NCBI GenBank assembly: GCA_036273715.1
Contig: DASUHB010000026.1
Location: forward strand, 1 to 64,000
DNA length: 64,000 nt
DNA from: Gemmatimonadaceae bacterium
Lineage (GTDB): Bacteria > Gemmatimonadota > Gemmatimonadetes > Gemmatimonadales > Gemmatimonadaceae
Direction: 5' to 3'
Within the stretch, counting starts at the first letter, position 1, and each line of letters begins with the position of its first letter. Both the position numbers and the translations under genes were made by a program. Shown in pieces: positions 31,980-41,193 of this stretch. The notes beneath the pieces were generated by a model. It saw nothing but the letters and a program-made list of their open reading frames with translations. It was not told the origin of the DNA and did no database searches.

Positions 31980-34631
31980 CTACCGACGGCCCGCGTGCGT
32001 CGTGCGCGCCACAAGCGACTGGAAATTCGTGATCGTCTCGAGCGTCCGCGCGTCCCGATCGGGGCTGTTCATGAGCACGAGCACCCGCCCATCGGGACTC
32101 ATCGCGTGGTTCCACGCGAACGCCGAGAGAAACGACCCTTCGATCAGCAGCGTCGGCTTCCCGGTGTGGAAGCCGCCCGTCGTGGTGACGGGCACGCGGT
32201 AGTAGCGCGAGCGGTCGCGGTACACGATCGCTCTGCCGTTAGGCATCCAGAGCGGCATGTCGCCCTGCTGGGCAATGTGGTAGACGGTGCCCGTCGGCGG
32301 CAGCGGGGTGACGTCCACCGAGCCATCGTCGCCGCCCCACGACAACCACCGGCCGTCCGGGGAAAAGCTCGCCGCCGTGCCGACGCCGCCGGGCACGCGC
32401 GTCGACGTCGTGTCGGGGCCCAGCGACCGAAGATACAGATCGTGCCGGCGCCAGTCCGAGAACACGAACGACTTGCCGTCGGGCGCCACCGTCATGTACG
32501 ACGCGTTGGACAGATGGAGGTTCGTCCACGCGCCCGTGTCCAACGCCTGGATGCGCGCGCCGTAGTTCAGGAACTGCACCGGGTCGAACAGGCCGATCAT
32601 GAGCGCATGGCCGGACGGGAGCCACGACGCCGGAAACGCGCGATAGTTGCCGTCCACCGGCACCTGCTGGCGGACGCCGGTGGCCATGTCCATCAGCATC
32701 ACCTGCCATCCGCCTAACGGATTGCGCACCTGCACGGCGAGCCGGGTGCCGTCGGGCGAGACGCGCGGCTGCGTGTAGGGTCCGCGGGGGAACGGCAGCG
32801 TATCGAGATGGCCGTCGGGCGAGACGAGGGCGACGTTCACGTAGAGCTGATTGGCGCCCGGGACGTAGGTCAGCGTCCCGTCGCCGGAGATCGCGTACTC
32901 GGCGGCTCCGAAGCCCGCTTCCATGCGCACACCGGTGACGACGGGGACCGCTTCGCCTAACACTGCGCGGCGGGCGGCGTCGAACGGCATCGCCGACAGC
33001 TGGCCGTCGCCCGTGGCGTACACGAGGTAGCCGCCGCGGATCCACTGCGGACTCGCACCGAACAAGAGGTCGGATTGTCGCACCGAGTCGAGTGCCAGCA
33101 CGCCGCGCTGCGTGATGGCGAGCTCGGATCCGTTCTCGAGCGACAGGAGCGCGAGCTGCCCCGAGCTGAGCTGCCCGACGAGCCAGCGGCCGCCCGGAAG
33201 GGCGCCCGGCGTGCCGAATTGGGTCGTTAGGCGGGTGACGGAATCGGCGCCGCCGCCCGCTGCGGCCACGCGGTGCAGCTCGAAGCCGTTTCGCTCGAAG
33301 ACCACGATCTCGTCGGGCGTCACCCACACGGCTCCGGTCACGCTCGCGACCTGCGCCAGCGTGATGGGCGTTCCCCCGGTCGACGACACCTTGCGGAGCA
33401 GGTTGCCGCTGACAAAGCCGATCCACGCCCCGTCGGGCGAATAGAAGGGATCGGACGCGCCGTCGCTGCCGGGCACCGCCGCCTCGTCGCCGGTCTCCGC
33501 GGATCGCAGCACGAGCACGGTGGTGCTGCCCTGCGGGGCGACGTACGCCAGCTGCTTGCCATCGGGCGACGCCGCCATGGCGCTGTACCAGCCCCCGGGG
33601 GTCGACGGACCAACGAGCGCGACGCTTTCGTTAGGCGGCAGGACGATGTTCCAGCGGTGCGGTGTCGTGTCGACGGGGGGCCGCCGGAGCGACGCGGCGA
33701 GCGCACCGAGCCCGATGCCGACGATGAGCGCGGCAGCGAGCCCGAGCAGCATCGGACGCCCGCTCGCCCGGCCGCCCACGACGCCCGGGGCCGGCACCGT
33801 GAGCGCCGCGCGAAATTCCGATGCCGTGGCGAAGCGATCGGCTGGCAGTTTCTCGAGCGCCTTGCGCACGCAGTCGTCGAGCTCGGCCGGCACGGTCCGC
33901 CGCTGGGCATGCAGGCGCCGCGGCTCCTCCGTCATCACGCGCGCGACGATGGCCTGGGCCGTCGGGCCGGAAAACGGCGGCTCCCCGGCCAGCATCTCGT
34001 ACACCACGCAGCCTAACGCATAGATGTCGACGCGCGGCGTGAGCGCCCGGTCGCCCATCGCCTGCTCGGGGGCCATGTAGGCGGGCGTCCCGAGACTCAA
34101 GCCGGTTTCCGTTAGGCGGACCGCCGCCGGGCCGCCGCTGGCCGCGAGCGCGATGCCGAAATCGGCGACCACCGCGTGCCCGTCCTGCAGGAGGATGTTC
34201 TCCGGCTTGATGTCGCGGTGGATCACGCCATGCTCGTGCGCGTAGCCGAGCGCGTCCGCCACCTCCGAGGCGATGCGCACCGCGTCGACCACGGGCAGCT
34301 GCCCCTCGCGCTCGAGGCGGTCTCGCAGACTCACCCCCTTCACGAACGGCATCACGTAGAACACGGTCCCGTCGATTTCGCCGGAATCGTGCAGCGCGAG
34401 GATGTGCGGGTGCTGGAGCTGCGCGGTGGTCCGGATCTCGTGGAGAAAGCGCTGCGCGCCAACGATGGCTGCCAACTCCGGCCGCAGCACTTTGAGGGCG
34501 ACGGGTCGATCGTGGCGCACATCGTGCGCGAGGTACACGGTCGCCATGCCGCCACTGCCGAGCTCGCGCTCGATGACGTAGCGTTGGCTGAGTGCGGTCG
34601 AAAGCCGGAGGAGATCGTCCGAGCCGGGCAC
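31980..34631 (-). CDS. Serine/threonine protein kinase with extracytoplasmic beta-propeller
   Basis: 883 residues. Residues 15-280 are a complete Hanks kinase: ELGSGGMATVYLA loop, VALKVL lysine, HRDIKPENIL catalytic loop, ADFGIAL, GTPAYMAPEQ. One membrane span follows (MLLGLAAALIVGIGLGALAASL). The remaining 550 residues form WD40/TolB-like repeats, each with an SPDG or near SPDG turn (AASPDGKQLAYVA, SPDGAWIGFVSG, VSPDGTRLAVQV, SPDGRWLSWGG, MSPDGRVLVL). The propeller would face the periplasm and act as a sensor. This design is abundant in Gemmatimonadota. It converges on tssM with only 54 bases between stops. T6SS control by kinases is known elsewhere, but a role here is only suggested by position. 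The start is a GTG at 34631. Confidence 0.92.
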   Translation of the reverse strand: MPGSDDLLRLSTALSQRYVIERELGSGGMATVYLAHDVRHDRPVALKVLRPELAAIVGAQRFLHEIRTTAQLQHPHILALHDSGEIDGTVFYVMPFVKGVSLRDRLEREGQLPVVDAVRIASEVADALGYAHEHGVIHRDIKPENILLQDGHAVVADFGIALAASGGPAAVRLTETGLSLGTPAYMAPEQAMGDRALTPRVDIYALGCVVYEMLAGEPPFSGPTAQAIVARVMTEEPRRLHAQRRTVPAELDDCVRKALEKLPADRFATASEFRAALTVPAPGVVGGRASGRPMLLGLAAALIVGIGLGALAASLRRPPVDTTPHRWNIVLPPNESVALVGPSTPGGWYSAMAASPDGKQLAYVAPQGSTTVLVLRSAETGDEAAVPGSDGASDPFYSPDGAWIGFVSGNLLRKVSSTGGTPITLAQVASVTGAVWVTPDEIVVFERNGFELHRVAAAGGGADSVTRLTTQFGTPGALPGGRWLVGQLSSGQLALLSLENGSELAITQRGVLALDSVRQSDLLFGASPQWIRGGYLVYATGDGQLSAMPFDAARRAVLGEAVPVVTGVRMEAGFGAAEYAISGDGTLTYVPGANQLYVNVALVSPDGHLDTLPFPRGPYTQPRVSPDGTRLAVQVRNPLGGWQVMLMDMATGVRQQVPVDGNYRAFPASWLPSGHALMIGLFDPVQFLNYGARIQALDTGAWTNLHLSNASYMTVAPDGKSFVFSDWRRHDLYLRSLGPDTTSTRVPGGVGTAASFSPDGRWLSWGGDDGSVDVTPLPPTGTVYHIAQQGDMPLWMPNGRAIVYRDRSRYYRVPVTTTGGFHTGKPTLLIEGSFLSAFAWNHAMSPDGRVLVLMNSPDRDARTLETITNFQSLVARTTHAGRR

Positions 34632-34882
34632 GGAGAGGAAGATGCGTCGTGTCGGTTGGGCAGTCTAGAGGGGCGCAACATTCACCGGGCGGCTGCCCCG
34701 CGTCCGCTCTCGACGAGCGCCGATTCGCCGCCGGCCGCCGGGAAGACGCAGGCGCATCGCGCACCCGGGGCTTTCGTTAGGCACGCCGCGGCGGCGCGGC
34801 GCCCCCGCGCCGGCAGCGGACGCGCGTCGGGCGCCGATCCAGCAGGGCGCGTCGACGGAAAATCCTGTGGCCCGTCCAGCCG

Positions 34883-34888
34883 TATTAT
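34883..34888 (+). promoter_or_regulatory. Possible -10 element of the kinase-BRCT gene
   Basis: TATTAT is a one-mismatch -10 box in very GC-rich sequence, but no -35 match lies 16-18 bases upstream. Transcription would begin near 34895, where an in-frame GTG could serve as a leaderless start, or 54 bases before the ATG at 34949. The 34632-34882 gap contains nothing else that I recognise. Confidence 0.35.
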
Positions 34889-34948
34889 CTTGGGGTGGCC
34901 GTTTCACCGCCGTGTCTCGAACGCGTCGCTGCTTCCCGGAACTATCGT

Positions 34949-36151
34949 ATGGCGACTCAGCGCAATCCCAGCACAACCGCTCGCGTCACGCGCCTCCGCG
35001 GGTTGCAACCGAGCGGACTCTCGGTCGAGCCGGGAGCAGTGGCGCACAGCTCCGAGACCGGTCGCACCTATCGGCTCGAGCGGATGATCGGCAGCGGCGG
35101 CTTCGGCAAAGTGTATCTGGCCACGACCACGCTTGCGTCGGGCGCCACCTTCAACGTGTGCATCAAGATCAGCGACAATCTCGCCGGCTGGCTGCGCGAG
35201 GCGTACTTCGCCGAGCTGTTGGCGTCGCAGGAACGCGCCCTGCGCATCATCGACCGGTTCGCCGAATTCGCGAACGGCGCGATGCGATACTGCCTCGCCA
35301 TGGAATACGCCGAGCATGGCGACCTGGGCTCGTGGCTCGAGCGCGTGGGTCCACAGACCGAGCGCTACGTGCGCCGCGAAATCGCCGCCATACTCGGCGT
35401 GCTCGACGCGCTGCACCGCGGGCAGGCGCTGCACCGCGACCTCACGCCGTTCAACGTATTCGTGTGCGAGGGCGGGCACCTCAAGCTCGGCGACTTCGGC
35501 ATCGCGACGCACCAGCTCAATCGGCGCGGCGTGACGGCCGATGCATTCAACCGGATGCACGCGCCCAACGAGATCGCATGGGGTCGCGTGCGGCGGTGGC
35601 AGAAGCGCGACGATGTCTATCAGATCGGACTGCTCGCGGTGATGCTCCTGCGCGGCGACATCTCGAGCGCCGTCCGCAGCAAGGATGTGCGCACCCTGCC
35701 CTGCAGCGATCACCTGAAGGAAGTCATCCATGGATGCCTCGGCTCGCGCGGCAAACGCTATGACGCCGCGCGCGAATTGATCGAGGCGCTGCGACACCGC
35801 GCGAGGCAGCCCAGGCTGGGGCGCGTCGAACGACTGGCCGGCAAGCGGGTTTCGTTCACCGGATTCCTCGTGCGTCCGCGCGCGGCGGCGATCGCGGCGG
35901 CGAAGAAGGCCGGCGCGATCGTGCAGTCGACGCCCGGCGCGACGACGGACATTCTGGTTCGCGGCCGGCCTAACAAGCAACAGATCGCGGGCAAGGACGG
36001 CGGCTCGAAGCTGATCGAGGTGCGCCGTCTCGCGGCCAAGGGCCACAAGGTGACGGTGATCGGGGAGCGGCTGTTCTGGAAGCTCGCTGAGCCCCCGGCG
36101 CGCAAACGGGCCAAGCAGGTGTCGCCACCCTCAAAGCGAGGAAGGCTGTGA
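34949..36151 (+). CDS. Protein kinase fused to a BRCT-like domain
   Basis: 400 residues from the ATG at 34949 (GGAA 7 bases upstream); a GTG at 34895 could add 18 residues. The kinase domain (about 35-285) has the loop GSGGFGKVYLA, lysine in CIKIS, catalytic loop HRDLTPFNVFV (Thr where most Hanks kinases have Lys) and DFG in LGDFGIA. From about 296 to 383 the sequence reads as a BRCT domain of the DNA-ligase type: LAGKRVSFTGFLVRPRAAAI, then AKKAGAIVQSTPGATTDILV, GSKLIEVRRLAAKG and RLFWKL. A short basic tail ends the chain. BRCT domains bind DNA ends or phosphopeptides. The fusion to a kinase is unusual in bacteria and suggests phosphorylation tied to DNA damage or to a phosphopeptide-read signal. 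No membrane span. Confidence 0.8.
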   Translation: MATQRNPSTTARVTRLRGLQPSGLSVEPGAVAHSSETGRTYRLERMIGSGGFGKVYLATTTLASGATFNVCIKISDNLAGWLREAYFAELLASQERALRIIDRFAEFANGAMRYCLAMEYAEHGDLGSWLERVGPQTERYVRREIAAILGVLDALHRGQALHRDLTPFNVFVCEGGHLKLGDFGIATHQLNRRGVTADAFNRMHAPNEIAWGRVRRWQKRDDVYQIGLLAVMLLRGDISSAVRSKDVRTLPCSDHLKEVIHGCLGSRGKRYDAARELIEALRHRARQPRLGRVERLAGKRVSFTGFLVRPRAAAIAAAKKAGAIVQSTPGATTDILVRGRPNKQQIAGKDGGSKLIEVRRLAAKGHKVTVIGERLFWKLAEPPARKRAKQVSPPSKRGRL

Positions 36152-36183
36152 CGTTTCCCTTCACGTCGTGTTTCGAGGTCTCC

Positions 36184-36954
36184 ATGAGCCGCGGGTTCCT
36201 TCTGCTCGGTACGCTCGCGCTGTTCGGCGGCTCGGCACTAACGTTAGGCACGAAGGCGCACGCCGGCGCGAGGACGCCCGCTGTTTCGGCGCTCTCGGCC
36301 ACGGATTCGGAGGAGATTGCGCTCGGCGCCGCACTCGCCCGCCAGTTCGACAGCACGCGCGGCATCCGCCCGACGCCCGAGAGCGACCGCATCCAAGCCT
36401 ACCTGCAAGGCATCGCCGACTCGCTCGGCCGCTTCACCAAGCGCAAGCTGCCGTGGACCATCCATTTCGATCCGCACCCGGGCATCAAGAGCGGGTTCGC
36501 GCTGCCCGGCGGGCACATCGTCATCTGGGGCGGCATTCTGTCTTACATGGGCACGGAGGACGAAGCCGCGGCGGTGATCGCGCACGAGATCGAGCACATC
36601 GACAACGGCCAGGTGTCGCGCCGCATCGACAGCCTCGTGACCACCGAGCACCGCGACGTGACCAACGCGTCGCAATGGCGGTGGGGCGAGTTCGGCGCGA
36701 GCTACGGGCAGGTGCTCGAATACCGCTGCGACTCGTTAGGCGCGGAGCTCGTCGTCAAGGCGGGCTACTCGCCCTACGCCTACAAAACGATGATGGAGAG
36801 CTTCATCGCGCTCGGCAAGGTGCATGCGCCTAACGCAGCGCCGGCCCGGGAGCTCACCGACCGCATCGCGCAGATCGAGCGGCAGATTGCCGAAATGCAC
36901 TGGGACACCCTCACCAGGACGCGGCCGCTGCGGCTGCCCGGGACCGGCGGATGA
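36184..36954 (+). CDS. Secreted M48-family metallopeptidase
   Basis: 256 residues. A signal peptide (MSRGFLLLGTLALFGGSALTLG) is followed by a peptidase unit with FALPGGHIVIWGGIL, the zinc motif HEIEH (HExxH) in AAAVIAHEIEHIDNG, and a downstream glutamate in EYRCDSLGAELVVKAGYSPYA as third ligand. This matches periplasmic BepA/LoiP-like M48 enzymes that act on misfolded envelope proteins. I chose the ATG at 36184 because GAGG lies 5 bases upstream and the signal peptide begins there. A GTG at 36148 overlapping the kinase stop is possible. It runs in the same direction as the kinase-BRCT gene, 32 bases apart. Confidence 0.87.
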   Translation: MSRGFLLLGTLALFGGSALTLGTKAHAGARTPAVSALSATDSEEIALGAALARQFDSTRGIRPTPESDRIQAYLQGIADSLGRFTKRKLPWTIHFDPHPGIKSGFALPGGHIVIWGGILSYMGTEDEAAAVIAHEIEHIDNGQVSRRIDSLVTTEHRDVTNASQWRWGEFGASYGQVLEYRCDSLGAELVVKAGYSPYAYKTMMESFIALGKVHAPNAAPARELTDRIAQIERQIAEMHWDTLTRTRPLRLPGTGG

Positions 36955-37010
36955 TCCGGAAACGTCTCGATTGCATGCGATGGTAATAAATCGCCGCCCG
37001 CTGCGGCGCC

Positions 37011-38594
37011 CTACTGCCCCGGGCGCTTGATCGACGCGAACACGCTCGTCGGGTACCACGCCGGCCGCGTTGGGCGGTCGGCCACGGCGCGCACGATGTC
37101 GAAGTACATCGCATCGAACGCGATGGCGGTCTGGAAATTCACCGGCTGCGCGAGATCGTCCGACGGTCTGTGGTAGCGCGTGTCGAGCCACCGCGTGACC
37201 GTCGAATCGCCTGGTGAATCTTTCGTGTAACCCACCTTGAACGCCAGCGCCGGGATGCCGCGTTGAATGAAGCTGTACTGGTCGCTGCGAATGAAGCGAA
37301 CCTGCTCCGGCTCCGGATCTTCCAGATTCGCCAGATGGTGCTGCCGCAGCACCGGCAGAATGTCTTTGCCCAAATCGGATTCGTTCCAGCCGTACGCGAA
37401 CACGCCCGTCAGCGGCTGAATCGGCAGATACATGTCGGTGTTGAGGTCGGCCACGATCCCCGATGCCGGCACCGTAGGATGGAGCGCGAAGTACGCGGAG
37501 CCGAGCTCGCCCTCCTCTTCGCCGGTCACGGCGAGGAAGATGACCGAGCGCTTCGGCCTCACGTGTCGATCCTTGAACGCACGCGCCGTTTCGAGCAGCG
37601 TGGCGATGCCTGACGCGTTGTCCATCGCCCCATTGTAGATGCTGTCGCCGTTCACCGGCCGCCCAACGCCCAGGTGATCCAGGTGCGCGCTCACGACGAG
37701 ATACTGGTCGCGCAACCCCGCGTCGCTGCCGCGCAGCACGCCGACGACGTTCGGCGCGTCCACCGGCGTGCGCTGGATGTCCAGGCGCACGCGCAATCGC
37801 GGTGCGAGCGGAACGGTCGGGAGCGTCTGCTGCGCGTCGGAGAGCGCGACCATCTCGGCGTACGTGTGGCCCGAGCCGGCGAACAGTTTCTCGGCGTCTT
37901 CGCCGCCGACGCTCACCAGCACGCCGCGCTCGAGCGAATCGTCCGCCAGTCCCATTACGGGCCGCGCGCCCGGACGCGGCGGCGGCCGGTTTCCGTTAGG
38001 CGGAGCCGGATCGGCGATCGCGATGCCGGCGACCGCGCCGCGCCGCTCGAGCTCCTTCCAGCGCGATGCGCGCCCGTGCGCGAAGAGCGTCGCGTTGAGT
38101 CCCTTGGGCATGCGGTCGAGATACACGGCCACCCTGCCGCGCAGGTCCACGCCGGCGAGATCGTCGTGCACGCCCGGTAAGGCGAGGCCGTACCCGACGA
38201 ACACCAGCGGGCCATCCGCTCGGGCCGCCGACGATGGCGTTATGCGCACCCGGAGCGGCAGCGTGTCGCTCGTGCCCGTCGACTCCAGCACCAGGCTCGA
38301 GCTGTCGGGCACGACACGCGCTTCGGCCAGGTGCACGGTCTGGAAGTATCCGTCGCTGCCGCCCGGTGCGAGCCCTGCCGCCTGAAACTGGCTCGCCACA
38401 TAATGCGCAGCCTCGACGTAGTCGGCGGTGCCGGTGCGCCGCCCGTGCATGCTGTCGTCGGCGATGACGGTGATGTCGTGCCACCAGCGCGCGGCGCCCG
38501 GAGGGGGCGTCTGTTGGGCGTGAAGCGACGGAGCCGCGGATGCGAGCGCCCACGCGGCGAGGACTACGGCAGAAAAAGGACGCCGATTTGTCAT
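37011..38594 (-). CDS. Secreted M28-family aminopeptidase with PA domain
   Basis: 527 residues with a signal peptide (VVLAAWALASAAPSLHAQQ). A PA insert is recognisable around GPLVFVGYGLALP and GRVAVYLDRMPKG. The M28 core shows SAHLDHLG (first zinc His and bridging-Asp neighbour), YNGAMDNASGIATLLETAR, FLAVTGEEEGELGSAYFA (catalytic Glu and ligand), VADLNTDMYLPI and TRYHRPSDDL (last His ligand). It would release N-terminal residues from peptides outside the cytoplasm. The family is greatly expanded in Gemmatimonadota. Transcribed away from the PQQ dehydrogenase, with a 181-base gap between them in which I see no clear promoter. Confidence 0.92.
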   Translation of the reverse strand: MTNRRPFSAVVLAAWALASAAPSLHAQQTPPPGAARWWHDITVIADDSMHGRRTGTADYVEAAHYVASQFQAAGLAPGGSDGYFQTVHLAEARVVPDSSSLVLESTGTSDTLPLRVRITPSSAARADGPLVFVGYGLALPGVHDDLAGVDLRGRVAVYLDRMPKGLNATLFAHGRASRWKELERRGAVAGIAIADPAPPNGNRPPPRPGARPVMGLADDSLERGVLVSVGGEDAEKLFAGSGHTYAEMVALSDAQQTLPTVPLAPRLRVRLDIQRTPVDAPNVVGVLRGSDAGLRDQYLVVSAHLDHLGVGRPVNGDSIYNGAMDNASGIATLLETARAFKDRHVRPKRSVIFLAVTGEEEGELGSAYFALHPTVPASGIVADLNTDMYLPIQPLTGVFAYGWNESDLGKDILPVLRQHHLANLEDPEPEQVRFIRSDQYSFIQRGIPALAFKVGYTKDSPGDSTVTRWLDTRYHRPSDDLAQPVNFQTAIAFDAMYFDIVRAVADRPTRPAWYPTSVFASIKRPGQ

Positions 38595-38775
38595 ACGATG
38601 TTGGTTATGGAGAGGTCGAGGGATTCACGCTATTGAACGCACGGGTCTATCGGATCGATGAGCACGGTTCGCCGGTGAGAAGCAAATTGATGGAATCGCC
38701 CTTCACCGCGCGCCGATGGCATAGCGTTCTTCGCCGGATGGAGCGATGATCGTACCGTCGCGTTCGAGGCGAAAC

Positions 38776-40587
38776 ATGATGAAGGTGCATCTCACATCCG
38801 TGTTGTTCGGAGCGGCGTGCGCAACCGCAGTTGCGTGGGCGGCCGTCGCGTTCACACCGGGAGCGATCGCCGGCCCGCGCACCACGGTTGCGGCGGCGTC
38901 CGACGATGGCGAGTGGACCATGCCGGGCAAGGACTATGCGTCCACGCGGTACAGCGGCCTCTCGCAAATTACGCCGGCTAACGCCGCACGTCTGCATCCT
39001 GTGTGGTCCTTTTCCACCGGCGTGCTGGGCGGTCACGAAGGACAGCCGCTCGTCGTACACAACACGATGTACGTGGTGACTCCGTATCCGAACACGCTGT
39101 ACGCGTTCGACCTCACGCAGCCCGACTACCCGCTCGAGTGGAAGTATCGCCCCGCCGTTTCGCCTAACGCGGTCGGCGTCGCCTGCTGCGACGCGGTCAA
39201 TCGAGGCGCGTTCTACGCCGAGGGGAAAATCGTGTACAACCTGCTCGACGGCCACACGGTTGCCGTCGACGCCAAGACCGGCAAGCAGCTGTGGGAGACC
39301 ACCATCGCCGACGTATCCAACGGCGAAACGACGCCCATGGCGCCGTTCGTCGCGAGAGATCGCGTGCTCGTCGGCGCGTCCGGTGGCGAATTCGGCATCC
39401 GCGGATGGGTCAAGGGACTCGACCTGCAATCGGGCCGCGTCGTGTGGACCGGCTATAACATCGGAGCCGACAGCGAGCTGCTCGCCAAGCCGGGCCAGTT
39501 CAAACCGTTTTACGATCACGCCCCGAACCTCGGCGCGTCCACGTGGCCTAACAACGCCTGGCAGACGGGAGGCGCGCCGGTGTGGGGCTGGATGTCGTAC
39601 GACTCGACGCTCGATCTCGTGTATTACGGGACAGGTAATCCCGCGCCGTACAATCCCGAGCAACGCGCCGGAGACAACAAGTGGACGACGAGCGTGATGG
39701 CGCGGCGCCCCGAGGACGGATCGCTCGTGTGGGCGTATCAGTTCACGCCGCACGATAGTTGGGACTTCGACGCAACCGCCGAGATGGTTCTGGCCGACCT
39801 GCGCATCGACGGCACGATTCGCAAAGTGCTCGTCCATTTCGACAAGAACGGATTCGCGTACACGATCGACCGTGCGACCGGCCAGGTGCTCGTCGCCCAA
39901 CCGTTCGTGCAGGAGAACTGGGCCAAGCGCATCGACCTCGAGACCGGGCGTCCCGTCGTCGACTCGAGCAAGCTCACCGGTGTGTCGCGCGGCAACGTGA
40001 AGAACATCTGCCCAACGCTGGAAGGCGGCAAGAGTCCGGCCTCGCCGGTTGCGTATTCGCCGCGCACGCACCTCTTCTACGTGTCCACGAGCAACATGTG
40101 TATGGACTATCAGGCCGTTCCCGCTGCGCACATTCGCGGCACGCCGTACATCGGCGCCAACTCGCCCTACTATGCCGGCGCCGGCGGCTACATGGGCGCG
40201 TTCGTGGCATGGGACGCGTCCGTTGGGCGGAAGGTGTGGGAGATCAAGGAGCGGTGGCCGGTGTGGAGCGGGGTCGTCGCGACCGCGGGCGACGTCGTGT
40301 TTTACGGGACGCTCGACGGCTGGCTCCGCGCCGCCGATGCGCGGACGGGAAAGATTCTCTGGAGCTTCAAGGTGGGATCGGGTGTCGTCGGCAACCCGAT
40401 TACGTACCGCGGCCCGGACGGGAAACAGTACGTGGCCGTGTATGCCGGGATCGGCGGTGACTGGTTCCTGCTTGCCGGCGACGTGCGATCCGACGATCCG
40501 GCCGACGTTCGTCCACCGGCCGACTTCGCGAAAGATCTGGCGAGACACACGAGCCAGGGCGGCATGGTGTGGATCTTCGCGCTCTGA
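38776..40587 (+). CDS. PQQ-dependent alcohol dehydrogenase, lanthanide-type signature
   Basis: 603 residues. A signal peptide (LTSVLFGAACATAVAWAAVAF) precedes an eight-bladed quinoprotein propeller. Typical pieces are DYASTRYSGLSQITPANAARL, the vicinal cysteine pair in GVACCDAVNRGAFY (the disulfide ring over PQQ), LVYYGTGNPAPYNPEQRAGDNKW, and the active site HDSWDFDATAEM. Catalytic Asp is at about 330 and a second Asp at about 332. That extra Asp two residues on is the mark of XoxF/ExaF-type enzymes that use lanthanides in place of calcium. The ATG at 38776 follows GAGG by 6 bases. It is followed after 37 bases by a cytochrome c gene, its likely electron acceptor. Substrate (methanol, ethanol or other) cannot be told. 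Confidence 0.9.
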   Translation: MMKVHLTSVLFGAACATAVAWAAVAFTPGAIAGPRTTVAAASDDGEWTMPGKDYASTRYSGLSQITPANAARLHPVWSFSTGVLGGHEGQPLVVHNTMYVVTPYPNTLYAFDLTQPDYPLEWKYRPAVSPNAVGVACCDAVNRGAFYAEGKIVYNLLDGHTVAVDAKTGKQLWETTIADVSNGETTPMAPFVARDRVLVGASGGEFGIRGWVKGLDLQSGRVVWTGYNIGADSELLAKPGQFKPFYDHAPNLGASTWPNNAWQTGGAPVWGWMSYDSTLDLVYYGTGNPAPYNPEQRAGDNKWTTSVMARRPEDGSLVWAYQFTPHDSWDFDATAEMVLADLRIDGTIRKVLVHFDKNGFAYTIDRATGQVLVAQPFVQENWAKRIDLETGRPVVDSSKLTGVSRGNVKNICPTLEGGKSPASPVAYSPRTHLFYVSTSNMCMDYQAVPAAHIRGTPYIGANSPYYAGAGGYMGAFVAWDASVGRKVWEIKERWPVWSGVVATAGDVVFYGTLDGWLRAADARTGKILWSFKVGSGVVGNPITYRGPDGKQYVAVYAGIGGDWFLLAGDVRSDDPADVRPPADFAKDLARHTSQGGMVWIFAL

Positions 40588-40624
40588 GTCCCAGTTCGTT
40601 AGGCGCAGCCGAGGAGACGATCCG

Positions 40625-41098
40625 ATGACGCAGACGATGATCCAGCGGGTTGCGCGACCGGCGATCGTGCTTGCGCTCGCGGCGGCCTGTCGAGAAACCA
40701 AAGGCGGTGCGGCGCCAACGCACAGCGACGCGCCACCTGCGATCGCGTATCCTTCTCACATTGCGGCGGGCGGCGCGGTACCGCGCGGAACGACGCTCAC
40801 GAACCCATACGCCGGCGACACGGCCGCGGTGACCGCCGGTGCCGCGCTGTTCACGGCGATGAACTGCGATGGCTGCCACGGCGGCGGAGCGACCGGTTGG
40901 GTCGGACCCAGTCTCGCCGATGGGCGGTGGCGCTACGGCGGCGCCGCCGGCGAGATCTTCTCCTCCATCTACGATGGGCGTCGCCAGGGTATGCCGGCGT
41001 TCGGCGGCATCATGCCGGCGGCCGGCATCTGGAAGCTCGTCACCTATCTGCAATCGCTCGAGCCGCCTAACGACGTGCCGACCGAGTCCTGGAAATGA
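40625..41098 (+). CDS. Cytochrome c, class I
   Basis: 157 residues. The N-terminus has an export signal ending LALAAACRETKG, possibly a lipoprotein box. The haem site is NCDGCHGGG (CxxCH) with the sixth ligand probably Met in RRQGMPAFGG. The final helix IWKLVTYLQSLE is typical of class I monohaem domains. The ATG at 40625 has GAGGAG 8 bases upstream. It lies just downstream of the PQQ dehydrogenase and would accept its electrons in the periplasm. Confidence 0.9.
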   Translation: MTQTMIQRVARPAIVLALAAACRETKGGAAPTHSDAPPAIAYPSHIAAGGAVPRGTTLTNPYAGDTAAVTAGAALFTAMNCDGCHGGGATGWVGPSLADGRWRYGGAAGEIFSSIYDGRRQGMPAFGGIMPAAGIWKLVTYLQSLEPPNDVPTESWK

Positions 41099-41102
41099 CC
41101 GC

Positions 41103-41119
41103 GCGTCTGCCGCAGGCGC
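41103..41119 (+). terminator. Hairpin after the cytochrome c gene
   Basis: GCGTCTG-CCG-CAGGCGC folds into a 7-bp stem (one G-T pair) directly after the cytochrome stop, followed by CTATTTCC, only a weak T-run. It lies between convergent genes and may serve as a terminator. Confidence 0.4.
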
Positions 41120-41193
41120 CTATTTCCGGTGCCCCTCTGTGTCGATGTTGAGGGTGTCGTTATTCCGTTAGACGGGGGCGACGGTGCCGGCAG

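Noticed and set aside
31980-34631. Calling the propeller kinase PpkA of the T6SS
   Set aside because: It has the generic Gemmatimonadota kinase-propeller design and no Fha or PppA gene is near; proximity to tssM alone is not enough.
38595-38775. Small gene upstream of the PQQ dehydrogenase
   Set aside because: The open frame here has no ribosome site or family match and overlaps the divergent M28 gene start.
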